In this document: positions 53,796 to 62,326 of the stretch, piece by piece | Position numbering within the stretch: position 1 is the first letter of the stretch | How the letters are laid out: each line of letters begins with the position of its first letter | Source of the DNA: Sphingomonas sp. UV9 | GTDB taxonomy: Bacteria > Pseudomonadota > Alphaproteobacteria > Sphingomonadales > Sphingomonadaceae | Assembly: GCF_004101245.1 (NCBI RefSeq) | Contig: NZ_SCIN01000001.1 | Span: forward strand, 262,784 to 326,783 | DNA length: 64,000 bases | Direction: 5' to 3' | Notes under the pieces: generated by a model | The model's database searches: none | The model's input: only the letters and a program-made list of their open reading frames with translations | What the model was told of the DNA's origin: nothing | Translations under genes and position numbers: made by a program

Positions 53796-55001
53796 TCAAG
53801 CCCCCACCGGCAAATCGCGAAACGCCTGATCCTTGTCCACGCGGATTTCGCCGGGAAGACCAAGCACGCGTTCGGCGATGATGTTCTTGAGGATCTCGTC
53901 GGTGCCGCCGGCGATGCGCAGGCCGGGCGCCCACATCGTCGCGGCGTGGAACGCGCCCTTCAGCGGGGTCAGCGCGGGGTCGGCGATGATGCCGTATTGA
54001 TCGCCCGCCTCGACCGCGGTGTTGCCGATGTCCTGCAACTGGTTGGCGGCGACGATCTTGCCGATCGAGCTTTCGGGGCCGGGCACCTGACCCTTCGATA
54101 ACGCCGTGATCGTCCGCATCCGCGTGTTGCGCAGGCCCTCTGCTTGCACCCACCAGTCGGCGAGCCGCTGGCGGAACGCGGCGTCCTTGAGCAGCGGCCC
54201 GTCGGCGCCATCGGCCTGGGCTGCAAAGGCGAGGATGTCCTCCGGGCCGACCCCGCCGCTCGTGCCGATCGCGAGGCGTTCGTTCATCAGCGTGAACAGC
54301 GCGACCTTCCAGCCGCCATCGACCGGGCCAAGCCGCTGCGCGTCGGATATCCGGACGTCCTCGAACCAGACCTCGTTGAAGCTCGACCCGCCCGACATCT
54401 GGTGGATCGGCCGAATCTCGATGCCGGGCGCCTTCAGGTCGAGCCAGAACATCGTCAGGCCCTGGTGCTTGGGCACGTCGGGATTGGTGCGGACCAGGAC
54501 GATGCCGTAATCGCTGTAATGCGCGCCCGAGGTCCAGACCTTCTGGCCGTTGATCACCCAGTCGTCGCCGTCTCGCACCGCCCGCGTGCGGATCGCCGCG
54601 ACGTCGGAGCCGCCGGCGGGTTCGGAGAAGAGCTGCGACCAGATCTCGTCGCCGCGTACCGCCGGCCCAACGAAGCGCCGTTTGGTCGCGTCGTCGGCAT
54701 AGGCCATCACGGTTGGCACGCACATGCCGAGCCCGATCGTGAAATAGCTGCCGTCGACCGCGTGGCGCGCCTCTTCCTGCCCGAAGATGACGCTCTCGAT
54801 CGGGGAGCCGCCGCCGCCGCCCCATTCCTGCGGCCAGGTGATACAGGCGTATCCGCCGGCGGCCTTGCGCGCCTGCCATGCCTTCGCCTTGGCCATGTCG
54901 TCGGGGTAATGGCCGGCGTTGTGCTCGGCGATGTTCGTGTCGAGCCACGCGCGGGCCTTGGCGCGATAGGTGGCTTCGGCGTCGCTGTCCTTGAAATCCA
55001 T
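53796..55001 (-). CDS. Acyl-CoA dehydrogenase, larger subunit of an adjacent pair
   Basis: A 401-aa FAD-dependent acyl-CoA dehydrogenase. The N-terminal helical domain is about 1-115; the middle beta-domain has SQLFSEPAGGSDVAAIRT; and the C-terminal domain ends with IAGGTDEILKNIIAERVLGLP. The place of the MCAD-type catalytic Glu before the GT pair is Gly here, so the base must come from elsewhere. The ATG at 55001 follows AAAGGA. It is 10 bp after the second acyl-CoA dehydrogenase; such pairs of unlike subunits form heterotetramers in steroid side-chain breakdown. Confidence 0.93.
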   Translation of the reverse strand: MDFKDSDAEATYRAKARAWLDTNIAEHNAGHYPDDMAKAKAWQARKAAGGYACITWPQEWGGGGGSPIESVIFGQEEARHAVDGSYFTIGLGMCVPTVMAYADDATKRRFVGPAVRGDEIWSQLFSEPAGGSDVAAIRTRAVRDGDDWVINGQKVWTSGAHYSDYGIVLVRTNPDVPKHQGLTMFWLDLKAPGIEIRPIHQMSGGSSFNEVWFEDVRISDAQRLGPVDGGWKVALFTLMNERLAIGTSGGVGPEDILAFAAQADGADGPLLKDAAFRQRLADWWVQAEGLRNTRMRTITALSKGQVPGPESSIGKIVAANQLQDIGNTAVEAGDQYGIIADPALTPLKGAFHAATMWAPGLRIAGGTDEILKNIIAERVLGLPGEIRVDKDQAFRDLPVGA

Positions 55002-55011
55002 GATCGTCCTT

Positions 55012-56109
55012 TCAGGCGGCGTTGCGCATTTCGAGTTGGCCGACGAGGCGTTCGCGCCACGCCGCGGGGCTGCCGGCGACGAGCGCGAGCTGGCGCGAGC
55101 GGCGGTAATAGAGGTGGCAGTCCGACTCCCAGGTGAAGCCCATTCCGCCATGCGTCTGGATATTCTCCTTCGACGCGAACCAGTATGCGTCGGACGCGGC
55201 GACGCGCGCGGTGGCGGCGGCAAGTAGCAGTTCGGCCGCGCCGACGTTCAGCGCCCACGCGCCATAATAGGCGTTCGAGCGTGCGAGTTCGTTCTTCACA
55301 TACATGTCGGCGAGCTTGTGCTTGATCGCTTGGTAGCCGCCGATCTGGCGTCCAAACGCATAGCGATCGAGCGCATAGCCCTTTGCCATCTCGAGACAGC
55401 GATCCGCGCCGCCAAGTTGCTCGAACGCGAGCAGCACCGCCGCGCGGTCGAACACCGCCTGCATCGCGGCGATTCCGTTTTCGGTGCCGAGCTTCTCGCA
55501 GGGCGCGTCGGTGAAGGTGAGGCGGGCGGCGCTGCGCGTCGGGTCGAGCGTTTCGAGCACTTCGGCGGTGACGCCCGCGCCTTTCTCGACAAGGTAGAGG
55601 CCTTCGCGGGCTAGGACGACGATCAGGTCGGCGACGTCGCCGTCGGTGACCGGAATCTTCTCGCCGGTCAGTTTGCCCGCGGTGACAGTGGTTCGAACCG
55701 AGCGCGCGGTGACGGGGCCGGCACCTTCGGACGTGGCGAACGCGCCGATGACGTCGCCCGCTGCGATCCGGGGGAGCCACCGGATCTTCTGCGCGTCGCT
55801 GCCGTAGAGCATCAAGGCTTCGGCGACGAAATACACGGTCGAAGCGAACGGGATCGGCGCGCAGGCCCGCCCCAGTTCCTCGGCGATCGCGCAGAGTTCG
55901 ATGTGGCCGAGACCGAGCCCGCCAAACTCCTCGGGGATCGCTGCGCCGAGCCAGCCTTGCGTGGCGACGGCCTTCCACAGGCGCGCGTTGTACGCGGTGG
56001 CGGCATCGTCGAGCACCGTGCGAACTTGGTCGCTGCCACAGTGAGCCCCGAGAAACTTGCGCGCCTCGTCCTTCAGGAATTTCTGGTCGTCGGAATAGTC
56101 GAAGTTCAT
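55012..56109 (-). CDS. Acyl-CoA dehydrogenase, smaller subunit of the pair
   Basis: A 365-aa acyl-CoA dehydrogenase-like protein starting MNFDYSDDQKFLKDEARKFL. It has the N-terminal helices (WLGAAIPEEFGGLGLGHIELCAIAEELGRA), a middle part with a weak flavin-contact segment (GAFATSEGAGPVTA), and the C-terminal FAD/adenine-binding motif IQTHGGMGFTWESDCHLYYRRS. It has no GTxEI motif, so it complements the larger partner. The ATG overlaps the CoA ligase stop (ATGA, 56106-56109). Confidence 0.92.
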   Translation of the reverse strand: MNFDYSDDQKFLKDEARKFLGAHCGSDQVRTVLDDAATAYNARLWKAVATQGWLGAAIPEEFGGLGLGHIELCAIAEELGRACAPIPFASTVYFVAEALMLYGSDAQKIRWLPRIAAGDVIGAFATSEGAGPVTARSVRTTVTAGKLTGEKIPVTDGDVADLIVVLAREGLYLVEKGAGVTAEVLETLDPTRSAARLTFTDAPCEKLGTENGIAAMQAVFDRAAVLLAFEQLGGADRCLEMAKGYALDRYAFGRQIGGYQAIKHKLADMYVKNELARSNAYYGAWALNVGAAELLLAAATARVAASDAYWFASKENIQTHGGMGFTWESDCHLYYRRSRQLALVAGSPAAWRERLVGQLEMRNAA

Positions 56110-57644
56110 GCGGGGTCCTTCGAATGCGCCCAATATTCGTCGCGGAGCAGGCGTTTGTAGAGTTTCCCCGTCTCGTGCCGGGGCAGCGTGTCACGGAAGT
56201 CGATCCGGCGCGGCGCCTTGACGTGGCTGAGGTTGGCGCGGGCGAACGCGCTGAGTTCGGCGGCGAGGTGCGCGCGGTCTTCGGACGGATCGGCCGGGCA
56301 GATTATCGCCACGACCTGCTCGCCCATCTCGTCGTCGGGCGCACCGATCACCGCGACGTCGGCGACCTTGGGATGCGTCACGAGCAAATTCTCGATCTCG
56401 GCGGGGTAGATGTTCACGCCGCCCGAGATGATCATGAAGCTCTTGCGGTCGGTGAGGTAGAGATAGCCATCCTCGTCGAGCCAGCCGACATCACCGAGCG
56501 TCGTCCAGCCCTGCGCGTTGGCGGCCTCCGCGGTCTTGGCGGGATCGTTGTGATATTCGAACGCGCCGCCGCCCGCGAAATACACGTCGCCTTCAGCGCG
56601 CGCGGGGAGTGCGTTGCCGTCCTCGTCGCAGATCATCGTCTTCGCGGTCAGGTTGCGCCCGACCGAGCCCGGATGCGCGAGCCATTCCGCACTGGAGATC
56701 GCGCAGAACCCATTGCCCTCTGTGCCGGCATAATATTCGCCGATGATCGGGCCCCACCAGTCGATCATCGCCTGCTTGACCGGGATAGGGCAGGGGGCTG
56801 CGGCATGCCACACCGCCTTCAGCGACGACATGTCGTAGCGCGCGCGAACCTCGGGCGGGAGTTTGAGCAGCCGGATGAAGTGAGTCGGCACCCATTGCGC
56901 GTGCGTGACGTGGAACCGTTCGATCGCGGCGAGCGCAGCCTCGGGATCGAAATGCTCCATCACGACGACGGTGCCGCCGACCTGCTGCACCGCCATCGAC
57001 CAGCGCAACGGCGCGGCGTGATAGAGCGGCGCGGGCGACAGATAGACCATGTCGGGCGTGAACCCGTACAACCCCTTGCCGAGCATCACGAGCGGCGAGA
57101 CGTTGGTGCCGAACGGCTCGTCCGACAGCGCGTGCTTGACGCCCTTGGGCTTGCCGGTGGTGCCCGAGGAGTAGAGCAGGATGCCGCCGGGCGAAGGGTC
57201 GGCGATCGGCGTGGCCGGCTTCGCGTCGCGCGCGGCTTCGTACGCCGCGTACCCGTCGATCGCGCCGTCGACGACGTAGCGCCTTACGTCGTCGAGCATC
57301 GGCACCAGCGCGGCGGCAACCTCCGCGCATCCCTTGCTCGCGATCAGCACGCGGCAATCGCCGTCGCGGATGATGTATGCCGCCTCGCCCGCGGTCAGTT
57401 TCGACGACAGGCAGGTGCAATAGACGCCAGTGCGCTCGGCCGCCCAGATCACCTCGAGATAGCGCGCCGAATTGTCCATCAGCACCGCGATGCCGTCGCC
57501 GCGCTTCAGCCCGAGCGAGCGGAGCAGATGCGCGCCCTGGTTCGCCCGCGCATCCAGGTCGCGATACGTCACCGTCTCGCCCGTCGCCGCCATGATATAA
57601 GCGGGCTTGTCGGGCGTGGTGAGCGCATGCGCGACGGGGTGCAT
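56106..57644 (-). CDS. AMP-dependent acyl-CoA synthetase (FadD3/FadD13-like)
   Basis: A 512-aa acid-CoA ligase with a short N-terminus. Motifs: LLYSSGTTGKPKGVKH, APLYHAAPLRW, EYYAGTEGNGFC, TLGDVGWLDEDGYLYLTDRKSFMIISGGVNIYP, and the C-terminal Lys in RHETGKLYKRLLRDEYW. It activates an acid before beta-oxidation. The start overlaps the thiolase stop by one base (TGATG) and the stop overlaps the next gene (ATGA), so the four genes thiolase-ligase-ACAD-ACAD are strictly coupled. The substrate is unknown. Confidence 0.93.
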   Translation of the reverse strand: MHPVAHALTTPDKPAYIMAATGETVTYRDLDARANQGAHLLRSLGLKRGDGIAVLMDNSARYLEVIWAAERTGVYCTCLSSKLTAGEAAYIIRDGDCRVLIASKGCAEVAAALVPMLDDVRRYVVDGAIDGYAAYEAARDAKPATPIADPSPGGILLYSSGTTGKPKGVKHALSDEPFGTNVSPLVMLGKGLYGFTPDMVYLSPAPLYHAAPLRWSMAVQQVGGTVVVMEHFDPEAALAAIERFHVTHAQWVPTHFIRLLKLPPEVRARYDMSSLKAVWHAAAPCPIPVKQAMIDWWGPIIGEYYAGTEGNGFCAISSAEWLAHPGSVGRNLTAKTMICDEDGNALPARAEGDVYFAGGGAFEYHNDPAKTAEAANAQGWTTLGDVGWLDEDGYLYLTDRKSFMIISGGVNIYPAEIENLLVTHPKVADVAVIGAPDDEMGEQVVAIICPADPSEDRAHLAAELSAFARANLSHVKAPRRIDFRDTLPRHETGKLYKRLLRDEYWAHSKDPA

Positions 57645-58897
57645 CAGACGCGCTCGATGATGATCGCGGGGGCCATCCCGCCGCCCGCGCACATCGTCAC
57701 GAGCCCGCGCTTGAGGTCGCGGCGTTCGAGTTCGTCCAATATGGTGCCGATCAGGATCGCGCCGGTCGCGCCGATCGGATGGCCCAGTGCGATCGAGCCG
57801 CCATTGACGTTCACCTTGTCGCGGTCGAGCTTGAGGTCGCGGATGAACTTCTCGGCGACCACTGCGAACGCCTCGTTGATCTCCCACAGGTCGATGTCGT
57901 CGACCGTCAGCCCGGCCTTCGCCAGCACCTTGCGCGCGGCGGGGACGGGGGCGTTGAGCATCAGCGTCGGGTCGTCGCCCATGTTCGCCATCGCGACGAT
58001 CCGCGCGCGCGGTTTCAGCCCGTGCTTGGCGGCATAGTCGGCGCTGGCGAGCAACACGGCCGCCGCGCCGTCAACCACGCCCGACGAATTGCCGGCGTGA
58101 TGGACATGCGCAATCTCCAGGTCGGGATAACGCCGGTTGATCTGTTTGCGGAACGTCGTGCCCTTCTCGTCGAGCGGGATGTCGGCGATCCCCGCGAATG
58201 AGGGGCGCAGCGCGGCGAGGCCCTCGGCGGTCGTGTCGGGGCGGGGATATTCGTCCTTCTCCAGCACCAGTGCGCCGGTGGCGTCGGTGACGGGGACGAT
58301 GCTGCGATCGAACCGCCCTTCGGCGATCGCCACCGCGGCGCGGCGCTGGCTTTCGAGCCCGAGCGCCTCGAGCGTTTCGCGGTCGATTCCCTCGATGCTG
58401 GCGATCGCGTCGGCGCAGATGCCCTGGTTCGATTGCGGATGGCGCTCGTCGAGCCGCGCATTGCCAGACCCGATGCCGAGCGGTCGCTTGCCTGCCGCCA
58501 TGTCGTCCTGCATCATGGTGGCTGCCAGCGACATCATCTCGGTCCCGCCGGCGATCACGAGGTCTTCCATCCCGCTCATGATCTGCGCCGCGGCGAAGTT
58601 CACCGCCGTGATCCCGCCGCCGCAGAACCGGTCGAGCGTGATCCCGCTCGCCTTGACGTCATAGCCCGCATCGAGCGCCGCCATCCGGCCGAGATCGCCG
58701 CTCTGCTCGCCGCGCTGCGTCGAGGTCGACCAGATGATGTCGTCGACGTCGCCGGTCTCGAGATGATTGCGCTCGGCGATCGCCTTCAGGACGGTCGCGG
58801 CGAGATGTTGCGGGTGCATGTGCGCGAGCGCGCCCTTGCCGGTCTTGCCGATCCCGCGCGGGGTACGGACGGCGTCGATGATCAATGCCTCGGCCAA
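57644..58897 (-). CDS. Acetyl-CoA C-acyltransferase (thiolase), FadA6-like
   Basis: A 417-aa thiolase. Active-site parts: nucleophile Cys in LDRFCGGGITAVN, HHAGNSSGVVDGAAAV, LWEINEAFAVV, GGSIALGHPIGATG, and CAGGGMAPA near the C-terminus. The start is TTG at 58897 with AGGAGAG upstream. It is the first gene of the thiolase-ligase-ACAD-ACAD operon and is divergent from the TetR regulator. FadA6-type thiolases act late in ring or side-chain breakdown; the substrate here is not known. Confidence 0.92.
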   Translation of the reverse strand: MAEALIIDAVRTPRGIGKTGKGALAHMHPQHLAATVLKAIAERNHLETGDVDDIIWSTSTQRGEQSGDLGRMAALDAGYDVKASGITLDRFCGGGITAVNFAAAQIMSGMEDLVIAGGTEMMSLAATMMQDDMAAGKRPLGIGSGNARLDERHPQSNQGICADAIASIEGIDRETLEALGLESQRRAAVAIAEGRFDRSIVPVTDATGALVLEKDEYPRPDTTAEGLAALRPSFAGIADIPLDEKGTTFRKQINRRYPDLEIAHVHHAGNSSGVVDGAAAVLLASADYAAKHGLKPRARIVAMANMGDDPTLMLNAPVPAARKVLAKAGLTVDDIDLWEINEAFAVVAEKFIRDLKLDRDKVNVNGGSIALGHPIGATGAILIGTILDELERRDLKRGLVTMCAGGGMAPAIIIERV

Positions 58898-58977
58898 AAT
58901 CTCTCTCCTGTTACACCCGCCGCTTTGGTGCGGTCGTGGTGCCTGATGCCGGATTGCGTCCGGCCTCGTTCCGACGT

Positions 58978-58990
58978 AACATTCGTTATG
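58978..58990. promoter_or_regulatory. TetR-promoter motif AACATTCGTTATG (candidate operator)
   Basis: A short dyad TAAC-ATTC-GTTA (58977-58988) overlaps the TetR start codon in the 90-bp region between the thiolase and TetR genes. Twelve of 13 bases recur at 62266-62278 in the SDR/P450 promoter. A repeated word at two divergent promoters of one cluster suggests one regulator binds both. Confidence 0.5.
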
Positions 58991-59572
58991 GAGAGTGGCT
59001 TGTCAAGCACGGTATCGGTTGAAGACGACGTTGCACCTCGCGCGGATCTGGCGCCGCGCGATTGGCTCGAGATCGGGCAGGCGCTGCTCAAGAGCGGCGG
59101 TTTGCGCGCGCTGAAACTGCGTAGTCTGGCGCAGGCGGCGGGCGCATCGACCGGCAGTTTCTATCATCATTTCAAGGATTTCGACGGCTATCATGCCGCG
59201 CTCGCGCAGTATTTCGCGGAGGCGCAGATCGATCCGCTGCTCGCGTCGCTGACCACGTCGGACCTCGCGCCGGTCGAGCGGATCCGCGCTTTCGCCGAGC
59301 ATGTCCGCGATCACGACATGTCGCAGCTCGCACTGGCGATGCGCGCCTGGGCGAAGAGCGACGCGCGGGCGGCGGCGGCGATCCGCGAGCATGACGACAA
59401 GGTGATGGCGTTCCTGGTCGAGCAGCTGACCGCGCACGGGTTCGATTCCGTCGAGGCGGGGATTCGCGGCTATGCGCTGCTGGCGGTGGGCCTGAGCGAG
59501 GTGCATCCGGTCGAGGGGCTCGATCGCGGCGTGCTGCGCAACGGGTTGCTTACGCTGCTGTGCGAGCGCTAG
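58988..59572 (+). CDS. TetR family regulator of the catabolic cluster (probable)
   Basis: A 194-aa TetR-type repressor: N-terminal helix-turn-helix (about 25-75, GGLRALKLRSLAQAAGASTGSFYHHFKDFDGYHAAL) and a helical ligand domain. It is divergent from the thiolase operon and 57 bp upstream of the GMC gene on its strand. A dyad overlaps its start, consistent with autoregulation. The effector is probably an intermediate (perhaps an acyl-CoA) of the pathway. Confidence 0.9.
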   Translation: MESGLSSTVSVEDDVAPRADLAPRDWLEIGQALLKSGGLRALKLRSLAQAAGASTGSFYHHFKDFDGYHAALAQYFAEAQIDPLLASLTTSDLAPVERIRAFAEHVRDHDMSQLALAMRAWAKSDARAAAAIREHDDKVMAFLVEQLTAHGFDSVEAGIRGYALLAVGLSEVHPVEGLDRGVLRNGLLTLLCER

Positions 59573-59629
59573 CGTATCGAGGTGAGGCGACTCCGTAAAA
59601 AAGCGGAGCGTTATGAGGAGGATGCGGGC

Positions 59630-61249
59630 ATGCAGACGTATGACTATGTGATCGTTGGCGCAGGCTCGGCGGGTTGCGTGCTGGCCGCGCGACTGACCGA
59701 GGACCCCGCGGTAACGGTGCTGCTGCTCGAGGCGGGCGGCCGCAACGACGGCGTGCTGGTCCGGATGCCTGCGGGGGTCGGCGAACTCATCAAGAGCAAG
59801 AACGCCAGCAATTGGGGGTTCTGGACCGAGACCGAGCCGAACCTCGGCAACCGCCCACTATGGTGGCCGCGGGGGAAAGGACTCGGCGGCAGTTCGTCGA
59901 TCAACGGCATGGTCTACACGCGGGGACATCCGCAGGATTATGACGAGTGGCGCCAGATGGGGTTGCCTGGCTGGTCGTTCGACGACGTGCTGCCCTATTT
60001 CAAGCGGCTCGAAGGCCATCATCGCGGCGAGTGCGACCTGCACGGCGGCGGCGGTCCGCTGACGATCTCGGGCGGCGAATCCGACAGTCCGTTCTACGAC
60101 GCGCTGATCGAGGCGGGGCGGCAGGCGGGTTATCCCGTCACCGACGATTTCAACGGCGCGAGCCAGGAGGGCTTCGGGCGCTACGACCTGACGGTTGCCG
60201 ACGGGAAACGCTGGAGCACCGCCGCGGCGTATCTGCGGCCGATCCTGTCGCGGCGAAATCTGACGTGCGTGACCGGTGCGCGGACGACGCGGATCCGGAT
60301 CGACCAGCGGCGCGCGACGGGCGTGGACTATGTGCTCGACAAGGGCGCGAAGCCGGAATCGGTAACGGCTACCTGCGAAGTGCTGTTATGCGCGGGTGCG
60401 GTGCAGTCGCCGCATATCCTCCAGCTGTCGGGGATCGGTGATCCCGATCGGCTGACCGCGGCGGGGGTCGGCGTGGTCCATGCGCTGCCCGGCGTGGGCG
60501 AGAATCTGCAGGATCATCTCGACGTCGTGATGAACTGGAAATCGCGCGGGCTGCGGACCGGCTACACGATGACCAAGGGCATCGGCATGCTCGGCATCGG
60601 GCTCAATTACTTGCTCCGCGGCAAGGGGGCGGGGCGGCAGCAGTTTCTAGAGGCGGGTGCGTTCGTGTCGTCGCGCGAGGGTCTGTCGCGGCCCGACGTC
60701 CAGATCCACGCCGTACTCGCGCTGATGCAGGATCACGGCAAGGTCAAGGCGGCCGAAGACGGCTTCACGCTGCATCTGTGCCAGTTGCGGCCCGAGAGCC
60801 GGGGGCGGATCGGGCTCCGTTCGGCCGATCCGTTCGCCGATCCGACGATCGTCGCGAACTATCTCGCCACCGCGGAGGACCGCCGCGTGATGCGCGCGTG
60901 CGTCGGCATCGGCCGCGACGTCGCGCGGCAGGCGGCGCTCGATCCGTATCGCGCGGGGGAGTTGTCGCCGGGCGACGATGTGCGGACCGACGACGAGATC
61001 GACGCCTGGGTCCGGCGGACCGCGGAGACGATCTACCACCCGGTCGGCACCTGCAAGATGGGCACCGCTGACGACACGATGGCGGTGGTCGACGCGACGC
61101 TTGCGGTTCGCGGGCTCGACGGACTGCGGGTAGTGGACGCGTCGGTGATGCCGACGCTGATCGGCTCGAACACCAACGCCCCGACGATCATGATCGCGGA
61201 GAAGGCGGCGGACATGATCAAGGGTAAGCAGTTGGCGCGGGCGGCTTAG
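59630..61249 (+). CDS. GMC-family FAD alcohol oxidoreductase (choline dehydrogenase-like)
   Basis: A 539-aa flavoenzyme. FAD-binding YDYVIVGAGSAGCVLAARL is at the N-terminus; GMC signature 1 is in WPRGKGLGGSSSINGMVYTRG; signature 2 is in CAGAVQSPHILQLSGIG; and the active-site His is in YHPVGTCKMG with the C-terminal Asn in IGSNTNAPT. It oxidises an alcohol to an aldehyde. The ATG at 59630 has GAGGAGG upstream. It follows the TetR gene closely. It fits between a P450 hydroxylation and an aldehyde dehydrogenase step. Confidence 0.94.
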   Translation: MQTYDYVIVGAGSAGCVLAARLTEDPAVTVLLLEAGGRNDGVLVRMPAGVGELIKSKNASNWGFWTETEPNLGNRPLWWPRGKGLGGSSSINGMVYTRGHPQDYDEWRQMGLPGWSFDDVLPYFKRLEGHHRGECDLHGGGGPLTISGGESDSPFYDALIEAGRQAGYPVTDDFNGASQEGFGRYDLTVADGKRWSTAAAYLRPILSRRNLTCVTGARTTRIRIDQRRATGVDYVLDKGAKPESVTATCEVLLCAGAVQSPHILQLSGIGDPDRLTAAGVGVVHALPGVGENLQDHLDVVMNWKSRGLRTGYTMTKGIGMLGIGLNYLLRGKGAGRQQFLEAGAFVSSREGLSRPDVQIHAVLALMQDHGKVKAAEDGFTLHLCQLRPESRGRIGLRSADPFADPTIVANYLATAEDRRVMRACVGIGRDVARQAALDPYRAGELSPGDDVRTDDEIDAWVRRTAETIYHPVGTCKMGTADDTMAVVDATLAVRGLDGLRVVDASVMPTLIGSNTNAPTIMIAEKAADMIKGKQLARAA

Positions 61250-61287
61250 GGGGAGATTTCGATTCGGCATCACCGCGGAGGGAGGCG

Positions 61288-61392
61288 CCACCCCGGCGAA
61301 GGCCGGGGCCCAATTGGGGGACGGTGATAACTGAGGCCTGCGCTCTGTTTCGTTGACCGTTCCAGCTGGGCCCCGGCCTTCGCCGGGGTGAT
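61288..61392. repeat. Family C palindrome (paired inverted copies)
   Basis: CACCCCGGCGAAGGCCGGGG and its inverted copy, with CCCAA and CTGGG at the inner ends, flank about 50 bases. The same pair is at 20441-20544. It lies between the GMC gene and the convergent SDR stop, so it is also a likely two-way terminator. Confidence 0.78.
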
Positions 61393-61441
61393 GCTTTTGG
61401 GGAACAAGCCCTTGTGCACATGTTCCCCTCTCGCCGTCAGC

Positions 61442-62221
61442 TCACCGCGGCGCCATCCGGATCGCGCCGTCCAGCCGCACGTCCTCGCCGTTGAAATACC
61501 CGCATTCGATCATCGTCAGCGCGAGCGCCGCGAACTCCTCCGGCCGCCCGAGCCGCTTGGGAAACGGCACCGACGCCGCCAGCGCATCCCGCACCGGCTG
61601 CGGCGCCGCGGCCAGCAGCGGCGTGTCGAAGATCCCCGGCAGGATCGTGTTCACGCGGATCCCCTCGCTCATCAGGTCGCGCGCGATCGGCAGGGTCATG
61701 CCGACCACGCCCGCCTTCGACGCGGAGTAAGCGGCCTGGCCCATCTGGCCATCCTCCGCCGCAGCACTCGCGGTATTGACGATCGCACCGCGCTCGCCGT
61801 CCGCGCCGGGCTCGAGCGTCAGCATCCCCGCCGCCGACTTGGCGATGCAGCGGAACGTGCCGACCAGGTTGATCTGGATTATCCGGTCGAACGCATCGAG
61901 CGGGAAATGCTTGATCGATCCGTCCTGCTTCGATCGCCCCGCGGTCTTGGCGGCGTTCCCGGTTCCCGCGCAGTTGACGAGAATGCGTTCCTGGCCATGC
62001 GCGGCACGAGCGGCGGCAAACCCTGCATCGACGCTGTCGTCCGACGTCACGTCGACCTTACAGAACACCCCGCCGATCTCGGCCGCGAGCGCTTCCCCCT
62101 TGTCGGCCTGCAGATCGAAGAGCGCCACCTTCACGCCCTTTGCCGCCAACGCGCGCGCGGTCGCCGCGCCGAGGCCCGATGCGCCGCCGGTCACGACGGC
62201 GGCGCTGTTCTCGAGGTCCAT
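61442..62221 (-). CDS. SDR-family oxidoreductase, 3-hydroxyacyl-CoA dehydrogenase type 2-like
   Basis: A 259-aa short-chain dehydrogenase: NAD-binding VTGGASGLGAATARALA, the Asp in ALFDLQADKG (NAD preference), NCAG, catalytic Ser in NTASAAAEDG and Tyr-Lys in YSASKAG, then PGIFDTPLL. This pattern is close to human HSD17B10 (type II 3-hydroxyacyl-CoA dehydrogenase). It could give the 3-keto step of the pathway, whose other enzymes lie next door. It is divergent from the P450 gene. Confidence 0.92.
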   Translation of the reverse strand: MDLENSAAVVTGGASGLGAATARALAAKGVKVALFDLQADKGEALAAEIGGVFCKVDVTSDDSVDAGFAAARAAHGQERILVNCAGTGNAAKTAGRSKQDGSIKHFPLDAFDRIIQINLVGTFRCIAKSAAGMLTLEPGADGERGAIVNTASAAAEDGQMGQAAYSASKAGVVGMTLPIARDLMSEGIRVNTILPGIFDTPLLAAAPQPVRDALAASVPFPKRLGRPEEFAALALTMIECGYFNGEDVRLDGAIRMAPR

Positions 62222-62265
62222 GCATCTCTCCTGTCAAAGCCCCGAGATCCGCGTCCCGGTTGCAG

Positions 62266-62278
62266 AACATTAGTTATG
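62266..62278. promoter_or_regulatory. Copy of the TetR-promoter motif in the SDR/P450 promoter
   Basis: AACATTAGTTATG matches the word at the TetR start (58978-58990) in 12 of 13 bases. It lies in the 105-bp region between the divergent SDR and P450 genes. It is a candidate second site for the same regulator; the symmetry is weaker here. Confidence 0.45.
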
Positions 62279-62326
62279 CTCGTAATCCGGCGTTGCCAAG
62301 CCGGCATGTCGCACAGGGATCCGACG

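Noticed and set aside
20441..61392. CRISPR repeats or an insertion sequence
   Set aside because: The units are inverted pairs rather than regular direct repeats with spacers, there is no cas gene, and there is no transposase between them.
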